46,099 nucleotides of DNA, taken from an uncultured bacterium. GTDB taxonomy: Bacteria > Patescibacteriota > Patescibacteriia > 2-12-FULL-60-25. The position numbers were made by a program, and so were the translations under genes. This document shows positions 17,055 through 24,374 of the stretch, piece by piece. The first letter of the stretch is position 1; each line of letters opens with the position of its first letter. The notes under the pieces are model-generated. The model did not search any database. It was not told the DNA's origin and saw nothing but the letters and a program-made list of their open reading frames with translations. The stretch lies in assembly GCA_937949995.1 (NCBI GenBank), contig CALFEO010000035.1:1-46099 (forward strand). Reading direction: 5' to 3'.

Positions 17055-18504
17055 GAATCTGCACTGTTTTACCTAATTTGGAGCGTAAATGCAACCAAAG
17101 AGGCAGAATATCTTTCATTGATACGAGTTTGACGGCAAATGCCAAAATAACAGCCATGATTGAGCCAAAAATGAAGGCTACGGGTAAAGGCATATAGGCG
17201 CCGATGTAATACCAAACCAGCCAAGCCAAAACTGCGGCAATAAACGCCCGAACAATGATCCAAAGAAAATTTTTGGCACCGCCGGCATCCTTATAAGTAA
17301 ATGAGAAACCGGCCGCGAGTAAAAACCAAAAGCTGAATACGCCGGCCCAAGCCGCTCCCAGAGGGCCGTAATATGGAATGAGTAAAAAGTTTAAGACGGC
17401 ATTGATTATCATGGTTGCGACCATGGCGGATGTTTTAAGATGGGCGCGGTGAGATCCGTTTAATAAGGCACCAACCGGAAAATCAATAAAAATCGGCAAA
17501 AGGACCCAAGGCAAAACTTGCATGGCCGGAATTGAGTTGATGTAAGCATCTCCGTATAAAGCCGGTATCAAGCGCGGAGCCATGGCCGAAAGACCGGCCG
17601 CTATCGGAAAACCAACGGCGGCCATGAGGCGCATGGAACCGATGAAAACTTTGCGCAATTCATCCTGTTCTTTGTTGGCATAGGCTTGGCTTAGTGCGGG
17701 ATACAAAGCCGCAGTAAAAGTCAGCGGAACGAACTGCATGGCATAAGTGAGTTTGTAAGCCACGGAATAATAGCCGACCGCGGTTGTGCCTTTGAAGGCC
17801 TCGAGCATCAAGCTATCGATGTATGAATAAACTTTGACGGAAATACCGGCGATAGCGAAAGGTAAAGCTTGTGTGACGAGACTGCGGAAATCAGATGATG
17901 CGGGTTTGGTGATTTTGATTTGTATTTTGCGGATGTTGTAAAAAGACCAAGCCACGTTCCACAAACTGCCGAATGCCAATGAGCCGGCCAAGCCGATTGG
18001 ACCCCAGTGAGATAAAGCGGCCGTTACCGCAAATGCACCGGTTAAGATTTGGCCGATAAACATGCCAAAAGCTTCGGGTTTGAGATTTTGACGACCGCGG
18101 AGTGCGCCATAGAGTATGAGGTGAAAAGCGTCCGCGGCCATGGCGATACAAGCTACAGCGATTGCCAACAGTACTTCGGGTGAATTGCCGCGCACAACTC
18201 CGTAGCCGATGGCTGCCAGAACCGCGATTGGAACCAAAGCCAGCTTGGCGCGCACAGCGGCACCCAGCAATCGATCAGCGCCTTCGCGGCCGCCCGCTAT
18301 GGCGCGGATGACGACGGCGGTTATGCCCAAATCGGAAATAACGACGAAGACGGATGTGACTGAAACAGCGTAAAAATACGATCCGGTAATTTCGGGCCCG
18401 GCTAACCGCGCCACAATCATGAAAGCAAAAAACGCCACGACTTTTTGTCCCGTGGTGGCTAACATTAACACTAATGCATTTTTGGCGATTTTTTCAGCTA
18501 ACAT
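17044..18504 (-). CDS. Wzx-type polysaccharide flippase (MOP superfamily)
   Basis: A 486-residue protein with 12-14 hydrophobic segments and the N-terminal pattern of RfbX/Wzx flippases (VLMLATTGQKVVAFFAFMIVAR, AGPEITGSYFYA). The family moves lipid-linked oligosaccharides across the cytoplasmic membrane. Conserved small-residue and proline-bearing helices match MOP transporters, including YPALSQAYANKE around residue 265. It is first in a coupled pair: its stop codon overlaps the start of the GT4-GT2 gene. A composite repeat block lies directly upstream. Export of the glycan made by the neighbouring glycosyltransferases is the natural role. Confidence 0.85.
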   Translation of the reverse strand: MLAEKIAKNALVLMLATTGQKVVAFFAFMIVARLAGPEITGSYFYAVSVTSVFVVISDLGITAVVIRAIAGGREGADRLLGAAVRAKLALVPIAVLAAIGYGVVRGNSPEVLLAIAVACIAMAADAFHLILYGALRGRQNLKPEAFGMFIGQILTGAFAVTAALSHWGPIGLAGSLAFGSLWNVAWSFYNIRKIQIKITKPASSDFRSLVTQALPFAIAGISVKVYSYIDSLMLEAFKGTTAVGYYSVAYKLTYAMQFVPLTFTAALYPALSQAYANKEQDELRKVFIGSMRLMAAVGFPIAAGLSAMAPRLIPALYGDAYINSIPAMQVLPWVLLPIFIDFPVGALLNGSHRAHLKTSAMVATMIINAVLNFLLIPYYGPLGAAWAGVFSFWFLLAAGFSFTYKDAGGAKNFLWIIVRAFIAAVLAWLVWYYIGAYMPLPVAFIFGSIMAVILAFAVKLVSMKDILPLWLHLRSKLGKTVQIHDA

Positions 18505-18835
18505 AGACTTACAGCTGCTAGCTGCCAGCTACCAGCTTCCAGCTACCAGCCAAACAAACTAAGGTTTGTCATTTCTGCTCCTAAGGCGCATCCGCCTTTA
18601 TCAGCTACTAGCTACTAGCTCCCAGCCACTAGCTAAAATAACCATTTTTGTCATTTCGAATCGGATGTGAGAAATCTCCACCGTTATTACCAGCCTTCGA
18701 ACGTTAATAACGTTTATAATGTTTATAACGAGTTAAGCGGTACTTTAGAGGAAAGTTCTTCAAGGCTAAAGTTTATCAAGAGTTACTCATGCTTCTCTTG
18801 ATGAACTTTAGACTTGATGAACTGATCAGTGGTCT
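18505..18835. repeat. Composite repeat block: R4, R9, R3, R2
   Basis: R4 units (18508-18562 and 18598-18636), the R9 family (TTTGTCATTTCTGCTCCTAAG and AATCGGATGTGAGAAATCTC, also at 29886-30000), R3 (18700-18740) and R2 (18747-18832) follow in sequence. Together with the promoter at 18885 they fill the 439-bp gap before the small membrane protein. Confidence 0.8.
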
Positions 18836-18884
18836 GATTTTCGCATGTTTTGGGGAAAAAATCAATTATTTAAATTTGCAATGA

Positions 18885-18913
18885 TTGACAACATGGCTTT
18901 TTTGTGCTATATT
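18885..18913 (+). promoter_or_regulatory. Strong promoter of the small membrane protein
   Basis: TTGACA (18885-18890), a 17-bp spacer and TATATT (18908-18913) preceded by TGC, giving an extended -10. Predicted start near 18920. One of the best matches to the housekeeping consensus in the window. Confidence 0.8.
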
Positions 18914-18943
18914 GAAATGATTTCAAAATCGAAGGAGGACTCG

Positions 18944-19129
18944 ATGGAAAGCATTTTGAGGAAGATCTTGACCAGTGCTTGTATCCTTTTCGCCGTGGGT
19001 GTGGCTATTGTCATCCTCGCGGGCGTAGCGCTGGCTTCGCTGGTGCTTGGGATGGTGCTGGGTGTGGCTTGCTGGAAGCTAGCGATCGTCATTCTGGCGA
19101 CCGTCATAGTCACCAAGCTGTTCGATTGA
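18944..19129 (+). CDS. 61-residue two-segment membrane protein
   Basis: A very hydrophobic protein of 61 residues with two predicted membrane segments (about residues 12-38 and 43-58), rich in Ala, Val, Ile and Leu. The start is the ATG at 18944, set by AAGGAGG (18932-18938) 5 nt upstream; the longer frame from 18845 starts before the promoter. Promoter, ribosome site and terminator are all near consensus, so the gene forms a compact, probably highly expressed unit. GC content seems higher than in its surroundings. I do not recognise a family; a small membrane toxin or stress peptide is possible but no antisense RNA or antitoxin is visible. Confidence 0.75.
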   Translation: MESILRKILTSACILFAVGVAIVILAGVALASLVLGMVLGVACWKLAIVILATVIVTKLFD

Positions 19130-19156
19130 CGCGCCATCCCCGACCCCGCTCTTAAC

Positions 19157-19190
19157 CCGTCTCGATGTTGCATTGGGACGGTATTTTTTT
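19157..19190 (+). terminator. Terminator of the small membrane protein gene
   Basis: A 7-bp stem CCGTCTC/GGGACGG with one G-U pair (19157-19163 and 19175-19181) followed by TATTTTTTT. Confidence 0.75.
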
Positions 19191-19193
19191 ACC

Positions 19194-19225
19194 AAAAAAC
19201 GAGCTTTCGCTCGTTTTTATATTTT
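19194..19225 (-). terminator. Bidirectional terminator at the end of the ribosomal operon
   Basis: Stem ACGAGC, loop TTTC, GCTCGT (19199-19214) with A-runs before and T-runs after, so it can stop transcription in both directions, mainly of the minus-strand operon ending with rpsI. Confidence 0.7.
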
Positions 19226-19251
19226 TTATTTACATGTTACAAGTTACATGC

Positions 19252-19833
19252 TTAACGTTTGCTCCATTGCGGTGCGCGGCGGGCGGATTTGAGACCCGGC
19301 TTTTTGCGTTCTTTTTTGCGCGGGTCGCGGGAAAGGTAGCCGAGTTTTTTGAGTGTTTTTCTGAATGTAGGGTTTAACTGAATGAGAGCGCGAGCGATTC
19401 CATGGCGTATGGCTTCGGCTTGACCGCGGATACCTCCGCCTTCAACCTTGGCGCTGATATCAACCGCATCGGCCTGACCAATGGCCTTAAGAGGAGCTTC
19501 GACTTGAGCGCGAAGATCGTAAGTGCCGAAATAATCAGCAAAAGCTTTGCCGTTGACGGTAATCAATCCCTTGCCGTTTTTAATCAGACGCACGCGGGCA
19601 ATGGATGTTTTGCGGCGGCCGACAGACGGAATAAAAGATCCGCCTTTGGCGCTTTTTGCGGCAGCGGCCTGCTCGGCTTCAACGACCAAAGTCGGAGTTT
19701 CCTTGGCTTTGGACTTGACCGGAGCCTTTTTTGCAACAGGTTCTGATTTTTTAGCCTTAGCCGGAGCTTTCTTGGCTTTTTCATCTTTTTCGGCTACCGC
19801 CTTTTTGGCAGTTGTCTTTTTTTCTTCGGGCAT
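19252..19833 (-). CDS. rpsI: Ribosomal protein uS9 with long basic N-terminal extension
   Basis: A 193-residue protein of the small ribosomal subunit. Residues from about 66 form the normal S9 core: GRRKTSIARVRL, GGGIRGQAEAIRHGIARAL and the C-terminal tail ending QWSKR that reaches the P-site tRNA. The first 65 residues are a low-complexity Lys/Ala/Pro extension, absent in most S9 proteins (about 130 residues). Last gene of the operon infA to rpsI; an R3 repeat lies in the 57-bp gap after rplM. Confidence 0.96.
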   Translation of the reverse strand: MPEEKKTTAKKAVAEKDEKAKKAPAKAKKSEPVAKKAPVKSKAKETPTLVVEAEQAAAAKSAKGGSFIPSVGRRKTSIARVRLIKNGKGLITVNGKAFADYFGTYDLRAQVEAPLKAIGQADAVDISAKVEGGGIRGQAEAIRHGIARALIQLNPTFRKTLKKLGYLSRDPRKKERKKPGLKSARRAPQWSKR

Positions 19834-19845
19834 AAGTATAGAGAG

Positions 19846-19886
19846 TCATAACGTCTTAACGTTGTAACGTTATAACGTTGTTCTAG
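19846..19886. repeat. R3 repeat inside the ribosomal operon
   Basis: AACGTCTTAACGTTGTAACG and ATAACGTTG units in the gap between rplM and rpsI. It lies in the leader of rpsI within a transcribed operon. Confidence 0.75.
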
Positions 19887-19890
19887 ATGG

Positions 19891-20274
19891 TTATTTCTGG
19901 AAGGTTAAGCGTTTCATGCGCAAGTCTTGCAATTTGTTCTTGGGCAACATATAGCGAACCGCATGGCGAATGATGGTTTCCGGAGAAGATTCGCGCAAAT
20001 CTTTAACGGATTTGGTTTTGAGACCGCCCGGGCGGTTTGATGTGGTATAAAAAACTTTTTGATCCCACTTTTTACCGGTAAAAACGATTTTATCGACATT
20101 GGTGAGCATGACTTTATCGCCCATATCGGTTGCCGGATCAAAATCGGGCTTATTTTTTCCCATTAAAACCATGGCGATTTTTGTCGCCAAGCGGCCCACC
20201 GGCTTGCCGGCGGCGTCGATTTCGATGGTGTTACGAACCACTTTGGGGATTCCTTTGCGTTTCTTCCAAGGCAT
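19891..20274 (-). CDS. rplM: Ribosomal protein uL13
   Basis: A 127-residue large-subunit protein, slightly shorter than the 142 residues of E. coli. Recognised by DAAGKPVGRLATKIA (about 20-34), LMGKNKPDFDP, GDKVMLTNVDKIVFTGKKW and IIRHAVRYMLPKNKLQDLRMKRL. It binds 23S rRNA early in assembly. It sits 4 bp after rplQ and before rpsI, the usual rplM-rpsI pair appended here to the alpha operon. Confidence 0.97.
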   Translation of the reverse strand: MPWKKRKGIPKVVRNTIEIDAAGKPVGRLATKIAMVLMGKNKPDFDPATDMGDKVMLTNVDKIVFTGKKWDQKVFYTTSNRPGGLKTKSVKDLRESSPETIIRHAVRYMLPKNKLQDLRMKRLTFQK

Positions 20275-20278
20275 ATGA

Positions 20279-20632
20279 TTATTTAACGAGTTGAATTTGC
20301 GCTATTTCGGCTCCGTCGCCTTTGCGATTACCAAGCTTAATGATGCGGGTGTAGCCGCCTTTGCGATCTTGATAGCGAGGTCCGATTTCTTCCAAGACTT
20401 TATTGACAGCCGATTCGCTAAGCAAATAAGAGGCCAGTTTGCGTCTGGATGCCAAATCTTTGGTTTTGCCGGCGGTAATGAGCTTTTCCACGATGGGACG
20501 AATAACTTTGGCTTTAGCCAAGGTTGTATTTACATGCTCATACAAAATAACCGAAGTCGCCAAACCGCGGAGCAACGCTTTGCGTGGTCCGTTTTTGCGA
20601 TCCAGTATTTTTTTATTGATTCGATGCCTCAT
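20279..20632 (-). CDS. rplQ: Ribosomal protein bL17
   Basis: A 117-residue large-subunit protein located near the peptide exit tunnel. The start is the ATG at 20630-20632, giving MRHRINKKILDRKNGPRKALLRGL, the standard L17 N-terminus; six further in-frame residues upstream are not family sequence. SASYLLSESAVNKVL and GGYTRIIKLGNRKGDGAE are diagnostic. Follows rpoA as in most bacteria, with an R4 repeat in between. Confidence 0.97.
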   Translation of the reverse strand: MRHRINKKILDRKNGPRKALLRGLATSVILYEHVNTTLAKAKVIRPIVEKLITAGKTKDLASRRKLASYLLSESAVNKVLEEIGPRYQDRKGGYTRIIKLGNRKGDGAEIAQIQLVK

Positions 20633-20641
20633 ATGTTTGAT

Positions 20642-20678
20642 AAGCCACAAGCTTCCAGCTTCCAGCTACTAGACGTAA
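20642..20678. repeat. R4 repeat between rpoA and rplQ
   Basis: CCACAAGCTTCCAGCTTCCAGCTACTAG units typical of R4, located in the transcribed gap between two essential genes. Confidence 0.75.
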
Positions 20679-20708
20679 TAAAGTTGAAACTAGGTGGGAT
20701 AAAGTATT

Positions 20709-21479
20709 TTATTCTTCGGTTTCGGGTTCTTGCGATTCTTCGGGTTCCGTTTCCGCGACAGGTTCTTCGACCGGAGCGGTCAGAGTTTGGTAGTCAAGGT
20801 TTTTTAGCAAGTTTAAGTGATCGAGCAGGATAGAGACTGCGTTATTGCAGGCGTCGATCGGGTCGATGGTGCCGTCGGTTTCGATGTTCAGGATCAGTTT
20901 ATCAAAGTCTGTTTTGTCGCCGACGCGGGTTGGAGTAACCTGGTAGGATACGTTGGTAACCGGCGAGAACAAAGCGTCTATGCTGATTTCGCCGAGATCC
21001 ATCTTTTCTTTTAAGCGTTCTTCGGTGGATCTGTAACCGCGTCCGGGTGAAATGGTGGCATCCATTTCGAATGTTGCCGATTTATCCGTTAAAGTGGCTA
21101 TCACCAAATCAGGATTGACTATTTCGACGTCCGCGTTTTTTTGAAACATGCCGGCCGTTACCACTTGCTCGCCTTTGACTTCAAGATGCAGGGTTACCGG
21201 CTCTTCGGAATAAAGTTTAACGCGTACCAATTTGAGATTCAGGATAATTTCCAGAGCGTCTTCTTTGACGCGATCCAACGTGGAAAATTCATGATCGACT
21301 CCGCGGATTTTTACGGATGTGATTGCGGCTCCGGGAAGTGAGGATAAAAGCACTCTGCGCAACGCATTGCCCAAAGTGGTGCCATAGCCCGGGGTGCAGG
21401 GCTCCACGCTAAGCACACCCTCGTTGGGGCGCTCGCCTGGATAGAATTGGATATTTGTTGGAAGAAGAAGTGACTCCAT
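20709..21479 (-). CDS. rpoA: RNA polymerase alpha subunit without C-terminal domain
   Basis: A 256-residue subunit; the usual length is 310-330. Residues 1-about 232 form the complete alpha-NTD for dimerisation and beta/beta' binding: GYGTTLGNALRRVLLSSLPG, ISPGRGYRSTEERL and PIDACNNAVSILLDHL. From about 235 the protein is a Glu/Pro-rich acidic tail ending EETEPEESQEPETEE-like. The alpha-CTD that binds UP elements and activators, with its helix-hairpin-helix, is missing. The stop is clean and rplQ follows, so it is not a local frameshift. Transcription activation through alpha-CTD should not exist in this organism unless another protein replaces it. Confidence 0.95.
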   Translation of the reverse strand: MESLLLPTNIQFYPGERPNEGVLSVEPCTPGYGTTLGNALRRVLLSSLPGAAITSVKIRGVDHEFSTLDRVKEDALEIILNLKLVRVKLYSEEPVTLHLEVKGEQVVTAGMFQKNADVEIVNPDLVIATLTDKSATFEMDATISPGRGYRSTEERLKEKMDLGEISIDALFSPVTNVSYQVTPTRVGDKTDFDKLILNIETDGTIDPIDACNNAVSILLDHLNLLKNLDYQTLTAPVEEPVAETEPEESQEPETEE

Positions 21480-21497
21480 ATAAAAAAGAATGAACGA

Positions 21498-22127
21498 TTA
21501 GCGCGAATAAAATTCGATGATAAGTTTGGGATCAAACGCTTCTTTCAATTCTTCCGCACTGGGGACGCTGGTAACCTTGGCGACCAACTTTGCGGGCTCT
21601 ACAGCCAACCACGAGGGCGCAGCATGATTTTTCAGATCTTCGGAGAGATTTTTCCAGTTTGATTTGTTTTGCTTGTTTTCTTGAACCGTGATGATATCGC
21701 CGGATTTAACCAAATACGACGGAATATTCACCGGTTTATTGTTGACCAAAACATGGGCATGCGAAACGATTTGACGGGCGGCGGCGCGGCTTTTGGCAAA
21801 ACCGGCGCGGTACACAGCATTATCCAAACGCAATTCCAACAACTGCACCAAGTTCATACCCGAATCGCCCTTGAGCTTCATGGCTTTTTTGTAGTAATTG
21901 GCGAATTGAGTTTCGGAGATGCCGTAAAGACGCTTGGCCTTTTGTTTTTCGCGAAGCTGTTTGCCGTAGTCTGTTTGGCGAGGCGGACGGCCGGGACCGT
22001 GCACACCCGGAGCGTAAGGCCGGCGAGCCAATGCGCACTTCGAAGACTCGCATCGTGCGCCTTTGAGCATGAGCTTAACCCCCTCGCGTCTGCATAATTT
22101 GCAACTTGAACTAAGATTCCTTGCCAT
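21498..22127 (-). CDS. rpsD: Ribosomal protein uS4
   Basis: A 209-residue small-subunit assembly protein that binds 16S rRNA first. The N-terminus has four cysteines (CKLCRREG and C26, C31), the zinc-binding form of S4. The S4 RNA-binding domain lies at about 95-160: LELRLDNAVYRAGFAKSRAAARQ, VNNKPVNIPSYLVKSGD. Located between rpsK and rpoA, as in the classical alpha operon. Confidence 0.97.
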   Translation of the reverse strand: MARNLSSSCKLCRREGVKLMLKGARCESSKCALARRPYAPGVHGPGRPPRQTDYGKQLREKQKAKRLYGISETQFANYYKKAMKLKGDSGMNLVQLLELRLDNAVYRAGFAKSRAAARQIVSHAHVLVNNKPVNIPSYLVKSGDIITVQENKQNKSNWKNLSEDLKNHAAPSWLAVEPAKLVAKVTSVPSAEELKEAFDPKLIIEFYSR

Positions 22128-22142
22128 AGGTTATTGATTCGA

Positions 22143-22589
22143 TTACATGCGTCTGGCCCGCGGTTTACGGCAACCGTTATGCGGAACCGGCGTTACATCC
22201 TTAATGGAGAGTACGTTAATATTATTTGCATTAAAAGCACGAATGGCGCCTTCGCGGCCCTGACCGACTCCTTGAGCGAAAACACTTACATCTTTGACGC
22301 CGGAATCCTGTAATTTTTCAGCTAGAGTGCGCACAACGACCGAAGCCGCATACGGAGTGGCTTTTTTGGGACCCTTAAAACCGCAATTACCGGCCGAAGC
22401 CCAAGCGATAACGTTGCCGTTTTGATCGGTGACCGATACAATGGTGTTGTTAAAAGTGGCTTTTATATAAGCACAAGCATGCGCCACGTTTTTTTGCGTG
22501 CGCGCGCGCTTGTTGCGGCCCTTGGCTGTTTTTTTAGCCTTGGCGGGAGCTTCCACCTGTGCGGCTGGTGTTTCGATTACGTCAGTCAT
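22143..22589 (-). CDS. rpsK: Ribosomal protein uS11
   Basis: A 148-residue small-subunit platform protein. A basic Ala/Lys-rich N-terminal extension of about 30 residues precedes the core. Diagnostic sequences are HAYIKATFNNTIVSVTDQNG-like in the N-terminal half, WASAGNCGFKGPKKATPYAA, and the C-terminal VTPVPHNGCRKPRARRM. Lies 5 bp after rpsM. Confidence 0.97.
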   Translation of the reverse strand: MTDVIETPAAQVEAPAKAKKTAKGRNKRARTQKNVAHACAYIKATFNNTIVSVTDQNGNVIAWASAGNCGFKGPKKATPYAASVVVRTLAEKLQDSGVKDVSVFAQGVGQGREGAIRAFNANNINVLSIKDVTPVPHNGCRKPRARRM

Positions 22590-22594
22590 AGAGA

Positions 22595-22981
22595 TTATGT
22601 CTTTTCGAGCTTGCGTTTACCGGAGCCCATGGTGCGGCGAACATTGCCGCGTACGGTGCGGGAATTGGTTTTGGTGCGTTGTCCGCGCAAGGGCAGATTT
22701 TTGCTGTGGCGGGATCCGCGATAAGAACCGATTTCTTTTAAGCGTTTGATATTGGCCATGCGTTCACGGCGCAACTCGCCTTCGACGCGGTAAGTTTTTT
22801 CGACCGCATCGCGCAACTTTTTTTCGTCATCAGCCGAAAGATCTTTGGTGCGGATGTCGGGATTAACGCCCGTCTCTTTGATGATTTTTTGCGCACGGGT
22901 TAAACCGATGCCAAAAATATAGGTAAGCGCAATTTCGATGCGCTTATTTTGTGGTAATACAACTCCTGCTATACGTGCCAT
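22595..22981 (-). CDS. rpsM: Ribosomal protein uS13
   Basis: A 128-residue protein of the small-subunit head that contacts tRNA and the B1 bridges. Diagnostic sequences: MARIAGVVLPQNKRIEIALT, YIFGIGLTRAQKI, GSYRGSRHSKNLPLRGQRTK and TNSRTVRGN near the C-terminus. Directly follows rpmJ in the operon. Confidence 0.97.
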   Translation of the reverse strand: MARIAGVVLPQNKRIEIALTYIFGIGLTRAQKIIKETGVNPDIRTKDLSADDEKKLRDAVEKTYRVEGELRRERMANIKRLKEIGSYRGSRHSKNLPLRGQRTKTNSRTVRGNVRRTMGSGKRKLEKT

Positions 22982-22989
22982 ATAAATGA

Positions 22990-23106
22990 TTATCCTTGAC
23001 GTTGTTTATGTTTAGGATTCTTTTTGCAAATAACAACCACCCGGCCTTTACGGCGGATGACTTTGCAATCCCTGCACATGGGTTTAACTGATGTTCTGAC
23101 TTTCAT
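22990..23106 (-). CDS. rpmJ: Ribosomal protein bL36
   Basis: A 38-residue protein encoded at 23106-22990. It reads MKVRTSVKPMCRDCKVIRRK and then GRVVVICKKNPKHKQRQG. C11, C14, C27 and H33 form the zinc ribbon. It sits between infA and rpsM, its usual place. The start is fixed by family length. Confidence 0.95.
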   Translation of the reverse strand: MKVRTSVKPMCRDCKVIRRKGRVVVICKKNPKHKQRQG

Positions 23107-23162
23107 GGTTTTGGAAGTAAGATTTACGCGCCATTAAGGCGATTTGGCAAGCTAAAGCCTAT

Positions 23163-23182
23163 CCGATGTCCTCCTCCATCGG
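23163..23182 (-). promoter_or_regulatory. Small hairpin with GGAGG-like loop upstream of rpmJ
   Basis: Stem CCGATG/CATCGG (6 bp) with the loop GAGGAGGA on the transcribed strand, in the infA-rpmJ gap. A ribosome-site-like loop held in a hairpin could be regulatory, but it lies about 57 nt before the rpmJ start. Confidence 0.4.
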
Positions 23183-23197
23183 TTTTGCGTAAGTGGG

Positions 23198-23431
23198 CTA
23201 TAATCTAAAGGTTATACGCCCTTTTGTCAAATCGTAGGGAGATATTTCTACTTTGACTTCGTCGCCGGGCGTAAGGCGTATGCGGTTCATGCGTAATTTT
23301 CCCGCTAAATGACACAAAATTGACTGTCCATTGTCCAGTTTTACTTTGAATGTGGCGCTTGGCAGATTCTCCTCCACCACCCCTTTTACGCTTAAAAATT
23401 CCTTGTTTGGGGATGAGGATTTATTCATCAT
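23198..23431 (-). CDS. infA: Translation initiation factor IF-1
   Basis: A 77-residue OB-fold factor that binds the 30S A site during initiation. Diagnostic features: VKGVVEENLPSATFKVKLDN, ILCHLAGKLRMNRIRLTPGDEVKVEISPYDLTKGRITFRL-type ending (core GDEVKVE). It is the first gene of the operon. The start is the ATG at 23431 or the adjacent one at 23428; the extra N-terminal residues (MMNKSSSPNKEF) make it slightly longer than the 72 of E. coli. Confidence 0.96.
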   Translation of the reverse strand: MMNKSSSPNKEFLSVKGVVEENLPSATFKVKLDNGQSILCHLAGKLRMNRIRLTPGDEVKVEISPYDLTKGRITFRL

Positions 23432-23481
23432 AGCTGAAAATCATGTTTTTTGAGGGACTTATCCACAATAATTATGGGTGA

Positions 23482-23510
23482 ATTATAACTGATCGAGATA
23501 ATTAAGGCAA
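23482..23510 (-). promoter_or_regulatory. Promoter of the infA-rpsI operon
   Basis: On the minus strand TTGCCT (23505-23510), 17 bp, then a consensus TATAAT (23482-23487). Predicted start near 23475, with a leader of about 45 nt before infA. Confidence 0.75.
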
Positions 23511-23574
23511 CCTTTGACAAATCTAAATACAAATTTCCTATGCCCCGTACTTATTCTGATTACTACCAAACATA

Positions 23575-23608
23575 ACGACAAATACAAAAGCCAGCAACTC
23601 TGCTAGCT
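23575..23608 (-). terminator. Terminator of the coiled-coil gene
   Basis: On the minus strand an 8-bp stem AGCTAGCA/TGCTGGCT with one G-U pair (23601-23608 with 23589-23596) and a 4-nt loop is followed by TTTGTATTTG. Confidence 0.65.
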
Positions 23609-23651
23609 TGAGAATGTTTATGTTGCGTTTCGGCATCTAGCCTGCACGCGC

Positions 23652-24134
23652 TTATGCGAGAGCCTCACGAGCTCTCTGCAATCGGATTTGGTGGATCCAT
23701 GCACTCAAATCCTGGTGTACGATTTGAACCCGCTTCGCGAGCTCATTCGCAACTCTTCCAAGCCGAGTGCATTCCGCCATCAACCCCTCGGCCTGCTTCT
23801 TCGCCTTTTCCATCAAAAAGATAGATGGTCGAGGCTCTGACAGCACCAACCTCCCGTCCCTCATGATAGCCGAGGAACGCAACTCGTTGGCCGTTCTTGC
23901 CAGTTCCTCGACTCGGACGACTTCGAGCTTCAACTCGAGGAATTGAAGCTCTGCCTCCAGCTCAGCGATTTGCGCAATCACATTTGTTGATTGCACTTGC
24001 GGAGGAAGGAGCTGTGACAATGCAACCCCATTCGCAATCGCGTCTCTGACCATTGCTACGCAGAATGGTCTTTCTTGACGCCTCGCCGTGTCCAAGTGAA
24101 CCCTTGCCATCATCTCCCGTTCGGAATTTGTCAT
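23652..24134 (-). CDS. Hypothetical coiled-coil protein
   Basis: A 160-residue soluble protein that I do not recognise. Residues about 50-90 (IAQIAELEAELQFLELKLEVVRVEELA) and 105-140 are strongly helical with heptads, so a coiled coil or helical bundle is likely. I chose the ATG at 24132-24134 because AAAGGAG lies just upstream; the longer frame starts inside an R5 repeat. Higher GC than the neighbours, an own promoter, a strong ribosome site and an own terminator mark it as an autonomous, perhaps acquired, unit. Its construction resembles the genes at 9784 and 18944. Confidence 0.65.
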   Translation of the reverse strand: MTNSEREMMARVHLDTARRQERPFCVAMVRDAIANGVALSQLLPPQVQSTNVIAQIAELEAELQFLELKLEVVRVEELARTANELRSSAIMRDGRLVLSEPRPSIFLMEKAKKQAEGLMAECTRLGRVANELAKRVQIVHQDLSAWIHQIRLQRAREALA

Positions 24135-24154
24135 GATTTTCTCCTTTTTTTTTG

Positions 24155-24186
24155 CACGCACGGATAAACACAAGATTTATCCCTAC
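24155..24186. repeat. R5 repeat in the 5' leader of the coiled-coil gene
   Basis: GGATAAACACAAGATTTATCC can form a hairpin just upstream of the AAAGGAG ribosome site, so it would lie in the transcribed leader. Confidence 0.7.
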
Positions 24187-24192
24187 AAGTAA

Positions 24193-24243
24193 ATTACTAA
24201 CACTAATTTGCCTTTTTGTCAAGACTCGCGGTTACCGCGAGTC
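24193..24243 (-). promoter_or_regulatory. Promoter with abutting 21-bp palindrome
   Basis: On the minus strand TTGACA (24217-24222) with AGTAAT (24193-24198, 18-bp spacer) or TAGTAA (17 bp). A palindrome with 10-bp arms around one base, GACTCGCGGT and its mirror (24223-24243), directly touches the -35 box. It has no following T-run on either strand, so an operator is more likely than a terminator. Confidence 0.55.
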
Positions 24244-24374
24244 ATAAAATTCTCTAAAATAAGCTCAATTACATGGATATTCTATATTATTCCGAATAAA
24301 TGCCACCGGTCATCTCTGTTCTTAACTCATATGTAAAAATTGATTCCTGAACGCTGAACCAATAATTCAGCCAA

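Noticed and set aside
18944..19129. Type I toxin-antitoxin pair
   Set aside because: The peptide fits a small hydrophobic toxin, but I see no antisense promoter or antitoxin RNA, so the label is not supported.
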